A stretch of 59,091 nucleotides of DNA. Source: Oscillospiraceae bacterium (GTDB lineage Bacteria; Bacillota; Clostridia; Oscillospirales; Oscillospiraceae). Below the pieces are notes generated by a model. It saw nothing but the letters and a program-made list of their open reading frames with translations, was not told the DNA's origin and searched no databases. Shown one piece after another: positions 8,166-17,840 of the stretch (positions are counted from its first letter, which is position 1; each line of letters begins with the position of its first letter). A program made the translations under genes and the position numbers. The stretch is from NCBI GenBank assembly GCA_020860205.1, contig JAJBUU010000047.1, positions 1 to 59,091 on the forward strand, written 5' to 3'.

Positions 8166-8372
8166 TTAGCCGCAGCAGCCGCTGCTGCCTCTGGGGGCGA
8201 AGGTATCGCAAAATGTTTCGCCCTTGGTGGACGCGGACCTGTTCTGCACGTTGATATGCAGCGCGGTGCAGTAACCGCCCTGCCTGTCGTTGTACTTGCA
8301 GTTGCAGACATCGCAGCCGACGCCGGTGATGTCGCTGCTGCGTTCGGGTTGTTTGCTCGTCATTTGTTTCAA
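8166..8372 (-). CDS. DUF1540 small cysteine-rich protein
   Basis: 68 aa. The cysteine pattern CDVCNCKYN...GGYCTALHINV...ETFCDTFAPRG is that of DUF1540, a small family common in spore-forming Clostridia and of unknown function, probably metal-binding. The listed start is a TTG four bases after GGAGG; an in-frame ATG nine bases further in (8363) is an alternative with a longer SD spacing. It ends in a Cys-Cys-Gly tail and points toward thrC. Confidence 0.8.
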   Translation of the reverse strand: MKQMTSKQPERSSDITGVGCDVCNCKYNDRQGGYCTALHINVQNRSASTKGETFCDTFAPRGSSGCCG

Positions 8373-8455
8373 CTTTCCTCCGCGTAAAAAGATTCCGGTA
8401 CGCGCTTGCCGTGTCCGGTGCCTTTATTATGCGCAACAGGGCGGGAGAATATGCA

Positions 8456-9142
8456 ATGTCACTTTATGTAATCGGAGATACCCATCTTTCGCTGGGATGC
8501 AGCAAACCGATGGATGTGTTCGGCGGACGCTGGGAGAACTATGTGGAAAAGCTGCTGGCGGGGTTTTCCACCGTCAGAGCGGAGGATACCACCGTTCTCT
8601 GCGGCGACCTGAGCTGGGGGATGACGCTGGAGGAGGCGCGGGAGGATTTCCTGTTTCTCCACCGTCTGCCGGGACGGAAAATCATCTTGAAGGGCAATCA
8701 CGACTACTGGTGGACGACCGCGTCCCGGATGCGGCGCTTTTTTGCGGAAAACGGCATAGACAGCATGGAGATCCTGAACAACAACTGCTGCCTTTACGGT
8801 GAAACGGCGCTCTGCGGCAGCCGGGGCTGGTTCTATGAGGAGGCGCGGGGCGACGCACACGACAAAAAAATCATGGCGCGCGAGCTGCAGCGGCTGGAGC
8901 TGAGCCTGAAGGCCGCAGGGGAGCGGGAAAAGCTGGTTTTTCTGCACTATCCACCCAAATTGCGCAGCTATGAATGTACGGAGCTGCTCGATCTGCTCTG
9001 CGCCTATGGCGTGCGCCGCTGCTGGTATGGGCATCTGCACGGCGCGGGGCGCACGCAGGCGTTTGAGGGGGAAGCGCGCGGCATACGCTTCCGTCTGGTT
9101 TCGGCGGATCATCTGTGCTTTATCCCGCTGAAAATCCTTTGA
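8456..9142 (+). CDS. Metallophosphoesterase (calcineurin-like)
   Basis: 228 aa. All metal-binding boxes of the calcineurin-like fold are visible: GDTHLS near the N-terminus, GDLSWG, KGNHDYWW, HYPP and GHLHG. The start at 8456 gives MSLYVIGDTHLS with GGGAG upstream; the ATG at 8411 would add an unconserved leader. The physiological substrate is unknown. The gene is probably transcribed alone, since terminators or opposite-strand genes flank it. Confidence 0.87.
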   Translation: MSLYVIGDTHLSLGCSKPMDVFGGRWENYVEKLLAGFSTVRAEDTTVLCGDLSWGMTLEEAREDFLFLHRLPGRKIILKGNHDYWWTTASRMRRFFAENGIDSMEILNNNCCLYGETALCGSRGWFYEEARGDAHDKKIMARELQRLELSLKAAGEREKLVFLHYPPKLRSYECTELLDLLCAYGVRRCWYGHLHGAGRTQAFEGEARGIRFRLVSADHLCFIPLKIL

Positions 9143-9224
9143 ACGCGCAGCAGGGCAAAACAGGAGACGACACTGCACAAATACGTCTGCGGCGGCTGAC
9201 AGCCAATTTCCGTCGGGAATCGTT

Positions 9225-9262
9225 GCAAAAGCGCAAAGGATCCCTGCGCTTTTGCGCCCTTT
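9225..9262 (+). terminator. Terminator after the metallophosphoesterase gene
   Basis: An 11-bp stem (GCAAAAGCGCA at 9225-9235 with TGCGCTTTTGC at 9245-9255) is followed by GCCCTTTTC. The 9143-9443 interval otherwise holds only the tig promoter. Confidence 0.75.
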
Positions 9263-9328
9263 TCTGGCGCACGGTTTTTTGTCAGATGCGCCTGTTGGGT
9301 TATGCGGTGATGTTCAGGAAAAAATTGT

Positions 9329-9357
9329 TTGCATTTCATGGCCTGTTCTGCTATACT
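9329..9357 (+). promoter_or_regulatory. Promoter of tig
   Basis: TTGCAT (9329-9334), 17 bp, TATACT (9352-9357). No heat-shock operator (CIRCE or CtsR type) was seen around it. Confidence 0.6.
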
Positions 9358-9443
9358 ATACTGCGCTGTTTTATTATTTATATTTTGTAGACCATCAGGA
9401 AGCACAGACTTTTTTTGATGGAATCATTAGGAGGAACCACCGC

Positions 9444-10808
9444 ATGGACACGAAAAACATTGAGAGAAAAGACGGAAAGGTCAGCTTTCAGGTCGTAATC
9501 GACGCCGAAACCTTTGAAGCGGCGGTCAACAAAGCCTATCTGCGCAGCAAAAAGAGCATTACAGTGCCGGGCTTCCGCCGCGGCAAGGCGCCCCGCATGG
9601 TAATTGAGGGGATGTACGGCAAGGACGTATTTTATGAGGATGCCGTGGACTCTATGGCGCTGGAGGCGTATCAGACTGCCCTGGCGGAGACGGGCGACCG
9701 CACGGTCGGCGACCCCGCGATCACGGATTATCATGTTGCGGAGGACAAGACCCTGACCATCGCGTTTGAAGCCGCGCTCTATCCAGAGGTGACGCTGGGC
9801 GAATACAAGGGACTTGAGGCTTATTGCGAGAGCAAAGAGGTTACGGAGGACGCACTTGCGGACGAGGTGGAGAAGATTCGCAAACGCAACGCGCGCATTA
9901 TCACCGTGGATCGTCCCGCGCAGGACGGCGATACGCTGATTATCGACTTTGACGGTTATCAGGGCGGCGTTGCGTTTGAGGGCGGCAAGGCGGAGAATCA
10001 GTCTCTGACGCTTGGCTCCGGTATGTTTGTCCCCGGCTTTGAGGAGCAACTGGTCGGCGCGCAGGCCGGCGACGAGCGGGAGGTCAACGTGACCTTCCCG
10101 GAGGACTATGCGCCGGAACTGGCCGGAAAGGACGCCGTGTTCAAAGTCGCGGTGCATGAGGTACAGGAAACGCAGCTTCCGGAGCTGGACGATGAGTTTG
10201 CAAAGGACGTGTCTGAGTTTGACACGCTGGAGGAATACAAGGCCAGCATCCGGCAGGAACTGGAAACCAAGAAGAAGGAAGAAGCCGAGGGGAAATTCCG
10301 TAGCGCGCTGCTGCAAAAGGCCGTTGAAAACATGACGGCGGACATTCCGAACGTGATGTTCGACCGCCGCGTCAACGACGTGATAGAGGATTATTCCAGG
10401 AACTGCGCCAAGCAGGGTTACAGCCTGGAACAGTATTTCCAGATGCTCGGCATCAGCGAGCAGGCTTTCCGCGGTTACATCCGTCCGAAGGCAGAGAGCG
10501 ATGTGCGCACCGAACTGCTGCTGGAGGCGGTTGCCGAAGCGGAGCAGTTTGAAATCGCGCCGGAGGATGTGCAGAAGGAATACGAAACCGCAGCGGAACG
10601 CTATGATATGGATGTGGAAAAGCTGAAGGAGGGCGTTCCGGAGGATGTGATCACCCGCGACCTGAAGCTGCAGCGCGCCGCCGAGCTGATTTACGAGAGC
10701 GGCATTGCGACCGATACGCCGCCGGAGAGCGCCGAGCAGACGGACGAGGCGGGAGCCGCAGAGGAAGCCGCGACGGAAACCACGGAGCAGGAGCAGGCGG
10801 CGGAATAA
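9444..10808 (+). CDS. tig: Trigger factor (ribosome-associated chaperone and prolyl isomerase)
   Basis: 454 aa. Trigger factor binds the ribosomal exit tunnel and shields nascent chains. The ribosome-binding signature is visible as VPGFRRGKAPR (about residue 44). A FKBP-type isomerase domain (about 150-245) and the long C-terminal helical chaperone domain follow; the acidic Ala/Glu tail is usual. The start at 9444 has AGGAGGA 8-10 bases upstream; the frame extends farther upstream but without conservation. It heads the tig-clpP-clpX-lon group. Confidence 0.95.
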   Translation: MDTKNIERKDGKVSFQVVIDAETFEAAVNKAYLRSKKSITVPGFRRGKAPRMVIEGMYGKDVFYEDAVDSMALEAYQTALAETGDRTVGDPAITDYHVAEDKTLTIAFEAALYPEVTLGEYKGLEAYCESKEVTEDALADEVEKIRKRNARIITVDRPAQDGDTLIIDFDGYQGGVAFEGGKAENQSLTLGSGMFVPGFEEQLVGAQAGDEREVNVTFPEDYAPELAGKDAVFKVAVHEVQETQLPELDDEFAKDVSEFDTLEEYKASIRQELETKKKEEAEGKFRSALLQKAVENMTADIPNVMFDRRVNDVIEDYSRNCAKQGYSLEQYFQMLGISEQAFRGYIRPKAESDVRTELLLEAVAEAEQFEIAPEDVQKEYETAAERYDMDVEKLKEGVPEDVITRDLKLQRAAELIYESGIATDTPPESAEQTDEAGAAEEAATETTEQEQAAE

Positions 10809-10866
10809 ATTTCTATATAGTTGGATATGCTTTTCAGGATGTACACGGTGTTCTGCCGGATACCGT

Positions 10867-10894
10867 GAAGATGGATACAGGAAGATGGATACAG
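10867..10894 (+). repeat. Perfect 14-bp tandem repeat between tig and clpP
   Basis: GAAGATGGATACAG occurs twice back to back at 10867-10880 and 10881-10894, about 45 bp before the clpP start. It may be replication slippage or a paired binding site; it does not match the CtsR or HrcA operators. Confidence 0.8.
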
Positions 10895-10937
10895 TATGAG
10901 AAGCGCATGGCAATGCCTTGAAAGGAGTTTTTATCAC

Positions 10938-11519
10938 ATGAGCTTAGTTCCCTATGTTGTAGAGCAGACCTCTCGCGGTGAGCGGTCCTATGATATTTTT
11001 TCCAGACTGCTGAATGACCGCATCGTAATGCTTTCTGAGGAAGTCAACGACACCACAGCTTCGCTGATCGTGGCGCAGCTGCTCTATTTGGAAGCACAGG
11101 ACCCGGATAAGGACATCCAATTCTATATCAACAGCCCCGGCGGCAGCGTATCGAGCGGTATGGCGATTTATGATACGATGCAGTATATCAAGTGCGACGT
11201 GAGTACCATCTGTGTTGGTATGGCCGCAAGTATGGGCGCGTTCCTGCTTTGCAGCGGGGCAAAGGGCAAACGCATTGCCCTGCCAAACGCGGAGATCATG
11301 ATCCATCAGCCGTTGGGCGGATTTCAGGGGCAGGCGACGGACATTGAGATACAGACCAGACAGATCCTGAAAATCAAAACCAAGTTGGCCACCATCATGG
11401 CGGAAAACTGCGGCAGGGATGTGGAAACCGTCCGTGCCGACTGCGAGCGCGATAACTATATGACCGCAGAGGAAGCGCGGGAATATGGTTTGATCGATAA
11501 GGTGATTTTTAAGAGATAA
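10938..11519 (+). CDS. clpP: ATP-dependent Clp protease proteolytic subunit
   Basis: 193 aa, the usual length. The serine peptidase triad is intact, with S98 in GMAASMGAF and H123 in IHQPLGG, and the Asp about 50 residues later. ClpP forms the double heptameric barrel that degrades proteins unfolded by ClpX, encoded next. The start at 10938 ([11 protein letters not shown]) has AAAGGAG upstream; a start at 10896 would add a 14-residue unconserved leader. Confidence 0.97.
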   Translation: MSLVPYVVEQTSRGERSYDIFSRLLNDRIVMLSEEVNDTTASLIVAQLLYLEAQDPDKDIQFYINSPGGSVSSGMAIYDTMQYIKCDVSTICVGMAASMGAFLLCSGAKGKRIALPNAEIMIHQPLGGFQGQATDIEIQTRQILKIKTKLATIMAENCGRDVETVRADCERDNYMTAEEAREYGLIDKVIFKR

Positions 11520-11602
11520 GCATTCGGCGCGCCGTTCGGGGCGGTTCCTGTCCCGAAGCGGCGCGCGGATTCGGAAAACCAAAAAGAAGGACGAAACAAT
11601 TT

Positions 11603-12859
11603 ATGGCGAAAACTGACGTGAGCAAGAGCATCCGTTGCTCCTTCTGCGGCAAACCGCAGTCCGCAGTCAACCGGCTGATTGCCGGAAACGGCGCTTATAT
11701 TTGCGATGAATGCGTCCGTTTGTGTATGGATATTGTGGAGGAGGATTACGCTGACAGCGGCTATTCGGAATCTGGCGGGACGGGTGCGCCTGTCGCGCTG
11801 GATACATTGCCGAAGCCGGCGGAGATCCGCCAGGTGCTGGACGATTATATTATCGGGCAGGAGCGGGCGAAGATCGCACTGTCTGTGGCGGTTTATAACC
11901 ATTATAAACGTATCTTTTGCAGCGGCGAGCGGGACAGCGACGTGCAGCTCCAAAAGAGCAACATCCTTCTCATCGGACCCACCGGCAGCGGCAAGACGCT
12001 CTTTGCGCAGACGCTTGCCCGTCTGCTGGACGTTCCCTTTGCCATTGCGGACGCCACCACGCTGACGGAAGCAGGCTATGTGGGCGAGGACGTGGAGAAT
12101 ATCCTGCTGCGTCTGCTTCAAGCCGCGGACTTTGACGTGGAGCGCGCCCAGCGGGGCATTATCTATATCGACGAGCTGGATAAAATCTCCCGCAAGAGCG
12201 AAAATACCTCCATCACGCGGGATGTCTCCGGCGAAGGCGTGCAGCAGGCGCTTTTGAAAATCCTGGAAGGCACCGTGGCCGCCGTTCCGCCGCAGGGCGG
12301 ACGGAAGCATCCCCATCAGGAGTTCATCCATATCGACACGACGAACATCATGTTTATTTGCGGCGGCGCGTTTGACGGGATCGACAAAATCATCGAGCAG
12401 CGCCTTGACCGCAAAAGCATGGGATTTGAGGCGGAGATACACAGCAAGACCGACCGCGATGTGGGCGAGCTTTTGGAGCATGTGCAGCAGCACGACCTGC
12501 TGCGCTTCGGCATTATACCGGAGCTGATCGGCCGCCTGCCAGTCATCACACCGCTTGCCGGGCTTGGAAAGGCAGACCTCGTCCGTATCCTGACGGAGCC
12601 GAAGAACGCGCTGACCAAGCAGTATCAGGCGCTGATGGCGATAGACCATGTGGAGCTTGTCTATGAGGACAAGGCGCTGGAGGCCATCGCGGACAAGGCG
12701 ATCGAAATGCAGATCGGCGCGCGCGGCCTGCGCAGTGTGCTGGAAAACACCATGACCAAAGTGATGTATGACGTTCCCTCTGACCCGTCCATTCGCAAGG
12801 TCGTGATCAATGAGGACTGCATCCGCAACGGAACGGAGCCGGAGATCATCCGCGCATAA
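11603..12859 (+). CDS. clpX: Clp protease ATP-binding subunit ClpX
   Basis: 418 aa AAA+ unfoldase. The N-terminal zinc-binding domain has C12, C15 and the CDEC pair. Walker A is GPTGSGKT and Walker [18 protein letters not shown] (sensor/RKH-type region) and the IGF-type ClpP-docking loop region are in the expected order. It sits 83 bp after clpP, so the two probably form one transcription unit giving the ClpXP protease. Confidence 0.97.
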   Translation: MAKTDVSKSIRCSFCGKPQSAVNRLIAGNGAYICDECVRLCMDIVEEDYADSGYSESGGTGAPVALDTLPKPAEIRQVLDDYIIGQERAKIALSVAVYNHYKRIFCSGERDSDVQLQKSNILLIGPTGSGKTLFAQTLARLLDVPFAIADATTLTEAGYVGEDVENILLRLLQAADFDVERAQRGIIYIDELDKISRKSENTSITRDVSGEGVQQALLKILEGTVAAVPPQGGRKHPHQEFIHIDTTNIMFICGGAFDGIDKIIEQRLDRKSMGFEAEIHSKTDRDVGELLEHVQQHDLLRFGIIPELIGRLPVITPLAGLGKADLVRILTEPKNALTKQYQALMAIDHVELVYEDKALEAIADKAIEMQIGARGLRSVLENTMTKVMYDVPSDPSIRKVVINEDCIRNGTEPEIIRA

Positions 12860-12973
12860 AAAGGGCGGACTGCCCGTTTGCGGCGGAGAGCCGTTCTATG
12901 GCCGCCTTTCCCCGGTGCGCAGGACGCTGCAAAGGGGCGCAGGCGCGCAATGAACGAAAGTATATTACAGATT

Positions 12974-13002
12974 CGGCGGAGGATTTTTTGGTCCCTCCGC
13001 CG
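12974..13002 (+). other. Hairpin in the lon 5' region
   Basis: CGGCGGAG (12974-12981) pairs with CTCCGCCG (12995-13002), with T6 inside the loop. It sits 12 bases before the lon SD site (AAAGGAG at 13014-13020). No U-tract follows the stem, so it is not a standard terminator; it could affect lon mRNA stability or translation. Confidence 0.4.
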
Positions 13003-13029
13003 CTGTGGTTTCCAAAGGAGAGAATCCCT

Positions 13030-15462
13030 ATGGAAGAAAATGAAAACCTGTTGAGTGAGCAGACGCCCGAAACCGTCACGCTGCCGCTGCTGGCGCTGCG
13101 CGGCGTAACGGCGTTCCCGGAGATGACGCTCAATTTTGAGGTGGAACGCCCGATGTCCGTGGCGGCGCTGAACGCTGCGATCAGCGAAAATCAGGACGTG
13201 TTTCTTGTGACGCAGAAGGACATCGTCAAGGCGCTGCCGCGGGCGGAGGACCTTTACAGCGTCGGCACTGTCTGCGCCGTGCGCCAGGTGCTGCGCGTTC
13301 CCGGCGGCAATATGGCAAAGGTGATGGTGGAAGGCAGGTACCGCGCCCGTGTGGTGCAGGTCAACGAAAGCTCCACCTATTACACGGCGGAGGCCGAACG
13401 GCTGGAGGAGCAGCCCTGCAAAATCTCGGATGAACGGCGGGAAGCGCTGGTCCGGCACTGCATCTCCCTGTTTGAGGAATTTGCCGCCATTTCGGACATC
13501 ATGATCCCGGAGCGTTTTCTCCAGATGATCGGAAGCGAGAACATGGGACGTGTTGCGGATTTTGTCGCGCTGCACGTTTTGTCTGACCATCAGCGCAAGC
13601 AGTCGGTGCTGGAGGAGCTTCAGCCCCGAAAGCGCATCGAGCTTGTGAACCGCCTTGTCCGGCGGGAAATCAACGTCCAGACGCTGGAGAAAAATCTGGA
13701 TGAGGGCGCGCGGATGGAAATGGAGCGCGGCCAGCGCGATTATTATCTGCGGGAGCAGCTCAAGCTGATCCGGCAGGAGCTGGGCGAGGACGATTCAGAT
13801 GCTCCGGAGGAGCTGGAGGATTACCGGGAACGGATCGCGGCGCTGTCCGTTTCGGACGAGGTGCGCCAGAAGCTGCTGAAAGAGGTGAACCGCCTTTCCC
13901 GCCAGCCCTTCGGCAGCAGCGAGGCCGCGGTCATCCGCGCGTATCTGGATACCTGTCTGGAGCTGCCGTGGAATGTCCGCACAAAGGACACTGTGAACAT
14001 CCAGCGCGCAAGGACCTGTCTGGATGAGGATCACTATGGACTGGAAAAGGTCAAGGAGCGCATCATCGAATTTTTGGCGGTGCGCGCGCTGGCTCCGGAT
14101 GTGAAGGGCGGCGTGCTCTGCCTTGTCGGCCCGCCGGGCGTCGGAAAGACCAGCGTTGCGATGAGCATCGCCCGCGCGACGAACCGGAAGCTCGCGCGCA
14201 TTTCGCTGGGCGGTATCCACGACGAGGCGGAAATACGCGGCCACCGCAAGACGTATGTCGGCGCCATGCCGGGACGCATCATCGCGGGATTGCAGCAGGC
14301 GCAAAGCATGAATCCCGTCATGGTTCTGGATGAGATCGACAAGCTGGGTCACGATTACCGCGGCGATCCCTCCGCAGCGCTGCTGGAGGCGCTGGACAGC
14401 GAACAGAACAATGCGTTTCGTGATCATTTCCTCGAAATCCCGCTGGATTTGAGCGAGGTGCTGTTCATCACGACTGCAAACACAACGGAAACGATCCCCC
14501 GTGCGCTGCTGGACCGCATGGAGGTCATAGAGCTGGGCAGCTACACCGATGAGGAAAAGCTGCGCATTGCCAGGGAGCATTTGCTGCCAAAGCAGCGCAA
14601 AAAGCACGGCCTGACTGCTGCAAAGCTCCGCATCAGCGATGATGCGATCCGGGAGATCATTTCTGACTATACGCGGGAATCCGGCGTGCGTGTGCTGGAA
14701 CGGGAGATCGCGGCGCTCTGCCGCAAGGCCGCGCGTGCGATCGCGGAGGAGGAATGCAAGCGCGTTTCCATCCGCGCCGGACAGTTGGAAAAATATCTTG
14801 GCGTGGCGAAATACCGCGACAGCCATCTTTATCCGAAGGACGAGGTGGGACTCGTCCGCGGCCTTGCGTGGACGAGCGTCGGCGGCGAGGTGCTGGATGT
14901 GGAGGCCAGCGTGATGGATGGCAGCGGCAAGCTGGAGCTGACCGGAAATCTGGGCGATGTGATGAAGGAATCGGCGCGTGCGGCCGTCAGTTATATCCGC
15001 ACCCGCAGCGGTGCGCTGGGCATCGAACCGGAGTTTTATAAGAACAAGGATATACACATCCACTTCCCGGAGGGCGCGGTGCCAAAGGACGGACCCTCTG
15101 CCGGAATTACGATTTGTATCGCGGTGATTTCCGCGCTGACCGGGATACCAGTGCGGCGGGATGTCGCCATGACGGGGGAAATCAGCTTGCGCGGGCGGGT
15201 CATGCCCATCGGCGGCCTGAAAGAAAAGACGATGGCCGCGCTGCGCGCCGGTATCCACACCGTTATCATTCCATCGGAAAATGCGCGCGATTTGGAGGAG
15301 ATCGACCCCACGGTGCGGCAGGCGCTGAATTTTATCAGCACAGACCATGTGGACAAGATCCTGAACGTGGCGCTGGTGCAGAACACGGAAGATTGCGGCG
15401 CGCTGCCGCTGCACCTGCCGGAGACGGCGGAGCGCGGACTGCATTCCGGCCTGCGGCAGTAA
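13030..15462 (+). CDS. lon: ATP-dependent protease La
   Basis: 810 aa, typical of LonA. It has an N-terminal substrate-binding LON domain (about 15-210), a coiled region, an AAA+ module with Walker A GPPGVGKT (about 368-375) and a C-terminal Ser-Lys protease with S690 in DGPSAGI and the lysine in GGLKEKTMAA. It degrades damaged and regulatory proteins in the cytosol. The start at 13030 (MEENENLL) follows AAAGGAG; the frame opens at 12898 but that leader is not Lon-like. It is followed 12 bp later by engB. Confidence 0.96.
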   Translation: MEENENLLSEQTPETVTLPLLALRGVTAFPEMTLNFEVERPMSVAALNAAISENQDVFLVTQKDIVKALPRAEDLYSVGTVCAVRQVLRVPGGNMAKVMVEGRYRARVVQVNESSTYYTAEAERLEEQPCKISDERREALVRHCISLFEEFAAISDIMIPERFLQMIGSENMGRVADFVALHVLSDHQRKQSVLEELQPRKRIELVNRLVRREINVQTLEKNLDEGARMEMERGQRDYYLREQLKLIRQELGEDDSDAPEELEDYRERIAALSVSDEVRQKLLKEVNRLSRQPFGSSEAAVIRAYLDTCLELPWNVRTKDTVNIQRARTCLDEDHYGLEKVKERIIEFLAVRALAPDVKGGVLCLVGPPGVGKTSVAMSIARATNRKLARISLGGIHDEAEIRGHRKTYVGAMPGRIIAGLQQAQSMNPVMVLDEIDKLGHDYRGDPSAALLEALDSEQNNAFRDHFLEIPLDLSEVLFITTANTTETIPRALLDRMEVIELGSYTDEEKLRIAREHLLPKQRKKHGLTAAKLRISDDAIREIISDYTRESGVRVLEREIAALCRKAARAIAEEECKRVSIRAGQLEKYLGVAKYRDSHLYPKDEVGLVRGLAWTSVGGEVLDVEASVMDGSGKLELTGNLGDVMKESARAAVSYIRTRSGALGIEPEFYKNKDIHIHFPEGAVPKDGPSAGITICIAVISALTGIPVRRDVAMTGEISLRGRVMPIGGLKEKTMAALRAGIHTVIIPSENARDLEEIDPTVRQALNFISTDHVDKILNVALVQNTEDCGALPLHLPETAERGLHSGLRQ

Positions 15463-15474
15463 GGCGGGGCGGGG

Positions 15475-16056
15475 ATGAATCTGCAAAACGCCGAATTTAT
15501 CAAATCTGCCGCCTCTCCGGCGGATTTTATCCGGGACGGACGGCCAAACATCGTCTTTTCCGGAAAGAGCAATGTGGGCAAGTCTTCGGTCATCAACCGC
15601 CTGTTGGGGCGCAAAAATTTTGCCCGCGTTGGGGCGCAGCCGGGAAAGACGACGCATATCAACTATTTTTTAATTGATGGCGGCGCTTATTTCACGGATT
15701 TGCCCGGCTATGGCTACGCAAAGGTCAGCAAGGCGGAGCAGGCGCGCTGGGCGGAGCTGATGGAGCGCTTTTTTGCGGAGCCGGGACTGATTACGCTGGG
15801 CGTGATGATCGTGGATGCGCGCCACAAGCCCACGGCGAACGATGTGACGATGGCGGACTGGTTTTTGCAGACGGACTGTCCGCTGCTGCTGGTCGCAAAC
15901 AAGACCGACAAGCTCAAGCCGCGCGAAATCGCGCCAAATCTGGAGCTGATCCGGGAAACCCTCGCGTTGCCGGAGCGCGCCGTGCTGCTTCCGTTTTCTG
16001 CGGAAACCGGGGCGGGACGCGACGCAGTGTTGTCTGAGATTTTGAAATATTGTTAA
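15475..16056 (+). CDS. engB: Ribosome biogenesis GTP-binding protein EngB/YsxC
   Basis: 193 aa small GTPase required for large-subunit assembly. G1 GKSNVGKSS (about 29-37), G3 DLPGYGYA, G4 NKTDKL and the G5 region FSAETG are all present. lon-engB adjacency is common in Firmicutes. The start has a purine-rich GCGGGGCGGGG immediately upstream. Confidence 0.95.
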   Translation: MNLQNAEFIKSAASPADFIRDGRPNIVFSGKSNVGKSSVINRLLGRKNFARVGAQPGKTTHINYFLIDGGAYFTDLPGYGYAKVSKAEQARWAELMERFFAEPGLITLGVMIVDARHKPTANDVTMADWFLQTDCPLLLVANKTDKLKPREIAPNLELIRETLALPERAVLLPFSAETGAGRDAVLSEILKYC

Positions 16057-16086
16057 GGCTTCGGCTGCACGAAATAGTTGTTTTGG

Positions 16087-16124
16087 ACGATACCGCATCA
16101 TTTGGGATGCGGTATCGTTTTTGT
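16087..16124 (+). terminator. Strong terminator after engB
   Basis: A perfect 13-bp stem (ACGATACCGCATC / GATGCGGTATCGT) with a 6-nt loop, followed by TTTTTGTG. It ends the lon-engB unit. In the 16057-16378 interval only this terminator and the next promoter were seen. Confidence 0.92.
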
Positions 16125-16263
16125 GTGGTCCGTGCAAACAGCACAGTTGCCTTCATTTATCCGTGTGAGGCTGCCATTGCGGATTTTGATTCGCTGCGAT
16201 GGAGCGAAATCTTTCTGAGCCTGAAATAAATGCCTGTTTCCCGGCGGCAGTGCAGAAAAATCA

Positions 16264-16292
16264 TTGCGCGGCGGGCGGCGATGTGCTATAAT
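16264..16292 (+). promoter_or_regulatory. Promoter of the ECF S component-coaX operon
   Basis: TTGCGC (16264-16269), 17 bp, perfect TATAAT (16287-16292). The 5' leader of about 80 nt shows no riboswitch that I recognise. Confidence 0.6.
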
Positions 16293-16378
16293 GCGGATTC
16301 AGGAAGGCGATGTCGCCTGAAAAATTTGCGCTGCATCCGCAGAAGGAGCGGAGCGGCAGCAGGAGGTTTGATTGACTT

Positions 16379-16984
16379 ATGCGCACAAACAGTGAACACA
16401 ACAGGATGCGCCGGATGACCGGCCTGTCCATTTTCACAGCGATTATCCTGGTTTTAACAGTGATTTGCACCTTCATCCGGTTTGGCCCATTCTCTATTAC
16501 GCTGGCACTGACGCCTATCATCATTGGCGGCGCGCTCTATGGCGCGGGCGCTGGCGCCTATCTGGGCGGCGTTTTCGGCCTTGTCGTACTGCTGACCGGC
16601 ATTCTGGGCTGGGATGGCGGAACCGTAATGTATCTGCTCAGCATCAACCCAATCGGCTGCATCCTGATTTGCCTTGTGAAAGGCGCGGCGGCCGGTTACC
16701 TCAGCGCGCTGCTTTATCGTCTGCTTGCACGGCGCAGCGAAAAGGCGGCGGTGGTCGTGGCCGCAGTCGCCTGTCCGGTCGTCAACACCGGGCTGTTCCT
16801 TGTGGGCATGGCGGTCTTTTTCTTTGCGCAGCTCGGCGACTGGGCGGCGGCAGAGGGGCAGGCGATTGGATATTATATCATCGTATCGCTGACAGGCATC
16901 AATTTTGTGGTGGAGCTGCTGGTGAACCTGCTGCTCTCCTCCGGCATCACGCGCATCATCCATGCCGGAAAGGCGGGGCGGTAA
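16379..16984 (+). CDS. ECF transporter S component, probably for pantothenate
   Basis: 201 aa integral membrane protein with about six hydrophobic helices. Its overall look (short polar N-terminus, glycine-rich loops such as GGALYGAGAGAYLGG) is that of energy-coupling factor substrate-binding components. Substrate is inferred from the neighbour: coaX starts two bases after this stop, and CoaX phosphorylates pantothenate, so the pair would capture and trap vitamin B5. The shared ECF energising module is not in the window. AGGAGG precedes the ATG by 12 bases. Confidence 0.7.
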   Translation: MRTNSEHNRMRRMTGLSIFTAIILVLTVICTFIRFGPFSITLALTPIIIGGALYGAGAGAYLGGVFGLVVLLTGILGWDGGTVMYLLSINPIGCILICLVKGAAAGYLSALLYRLLARRSEKAAVVVAAVACPVVNTGLFLVGMAVFFFAQLGDWAAAEGQAIGYYIIVSLTGINFVVELLVNLLLSSGITRIIHAGKAGR

Positions 16985-16986
16985 CG

Positions 16987-17760
16987 ATGCTCCTTGCAAT
17001 CGACGTTGGAAACAGCCACATTGTTCTCGGCTGCATCGAAAACGGCGCCATCCTGCACGTTATGCGTATGGCGACGAACCGGAGTGGCCTTGCCATTGAC
17101 TATGCCGTGAAGCTGCGGGAGATTTTCCGGATGGAGGACATCGACGAGGGACGGTTTGACGGCGCAATTCTGTCCTCCGTGGTTCCGGAGGTGACGGATG
17201 TGCTGGTCGCAGCGGTCAAACGGCTGTTGGGGCTGGATTGTCTCATTGTCGGTTCCAACCTGGATACCGGGCTGGAGGTCTGTCTTGATGTTCCGGGTCA
17301 GCTTGCGCCGGACATTCTGGCCGGAGACGTGGGGGCGCTGGCGGAGCATCGTCCGCCGCTGATCGTGCTGGACATGGGGACCGCGACGACCATCGCCGTG
17401 ATAGACAGCGCAGGGCGGCACATTGGAGGGGCAATCCTGCCGGGCGCGGGCATCTCCCTTGCCGCACTGACCGCTGGGACCAGTCTGCTGCCCAGCGTTT
17501 CCATCGAAGCGCCCGCTCGTTGCATCAGTGCAAATACGGTGGACTGCATGAAAAGCGGACTTGTGTTCGGCACGGCGGCTCTGATTGACGGGATGATAGA
17601 CCGCATGGAGGGCGAGCTGGGAGAGAAAGCCACCGTCATCGCAACCGGCGGGCTGGCGCACAGCATCGTTCCCAACTGCCGCAGAAAGGTCCTGCTGGAA
17701 CCCGATCTGCTGCTGAAGGGACTTTGGGTGCTATATCAACGAAATATTGGTCAGAAGTGA
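16987..17760 (+). CDS. coaX: Type III pantothenate kinase
   Basis: 257 aa. CoaX catalyses the first step of coenzyme A synthesis, ATP-dependent phosphorylation of pantothenate. The ASKHA-fold motifs are present: the N-terminal DVGNSH phosphate loop, the central LDMGTATT and the glycine-rich GAILPGAGISL with the following TSLLP. The ATG at 16987 gives the canonical MLLAIDVGN start. It is coupled to the ECF S component upstream. A long hairpin lies about 34 bp after the stop. Confidence 0.95.
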   Translation: MLLAIDVGNSHIVLGCIENGAILHVMRMATNRSGLAIDYAVKLREIFRMEDIDEGRFDGAILSSVVPEVTDVLVAAVKRLLGLDCLIVGSNLDTGLEVCLDVPGQLAPDILAGDVGALAEHRPPLIVLDMGTATTIAVIDSAGRHIGGAILPGAGISLAALTAGTSLLPSVSIEAPARCISANTVDCMKSGLVFGTAALIDGMIDRMEGELGEKATVIATGGLAHSIVPNCRRKVLLEPDLLLKGLWVLYQRNIGQK

Positions 17761-17793
17761 CAAAAAATCGCAGAAAAGCGTTTGCTAACTACG

Positions 17794-17840
17794 GCACATC
17801 GCAGCAGAGAAAAGCCTTGACTTTCTCTGCTGCGATGTGC
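17794..17840 (+). other. Long perfect hairpin downstream of coaX
   Basis: A 20-bp arm beginning GCACATCGCAGCAG (17794 on) pairs with CTTTCTCTGCTGCGATGTGC (17821-17840), with one bulged A and a 6-nt loop. Outer arms TTGCTAAC (17782-17789) and GTTAGCAA (17855-17862) could extend the structure. It may end the coaX transcript, but no U-tract follows; instead a promoter overlaps its descending arm. Confidence 0.75.

Noticed and set aside
16057-16378. Possible tRNA or other RNA gene in the gap after engB
   Set aside because: Only a classic terminator and a promoter were found; no cloverleaf or T-loop signature was seen.
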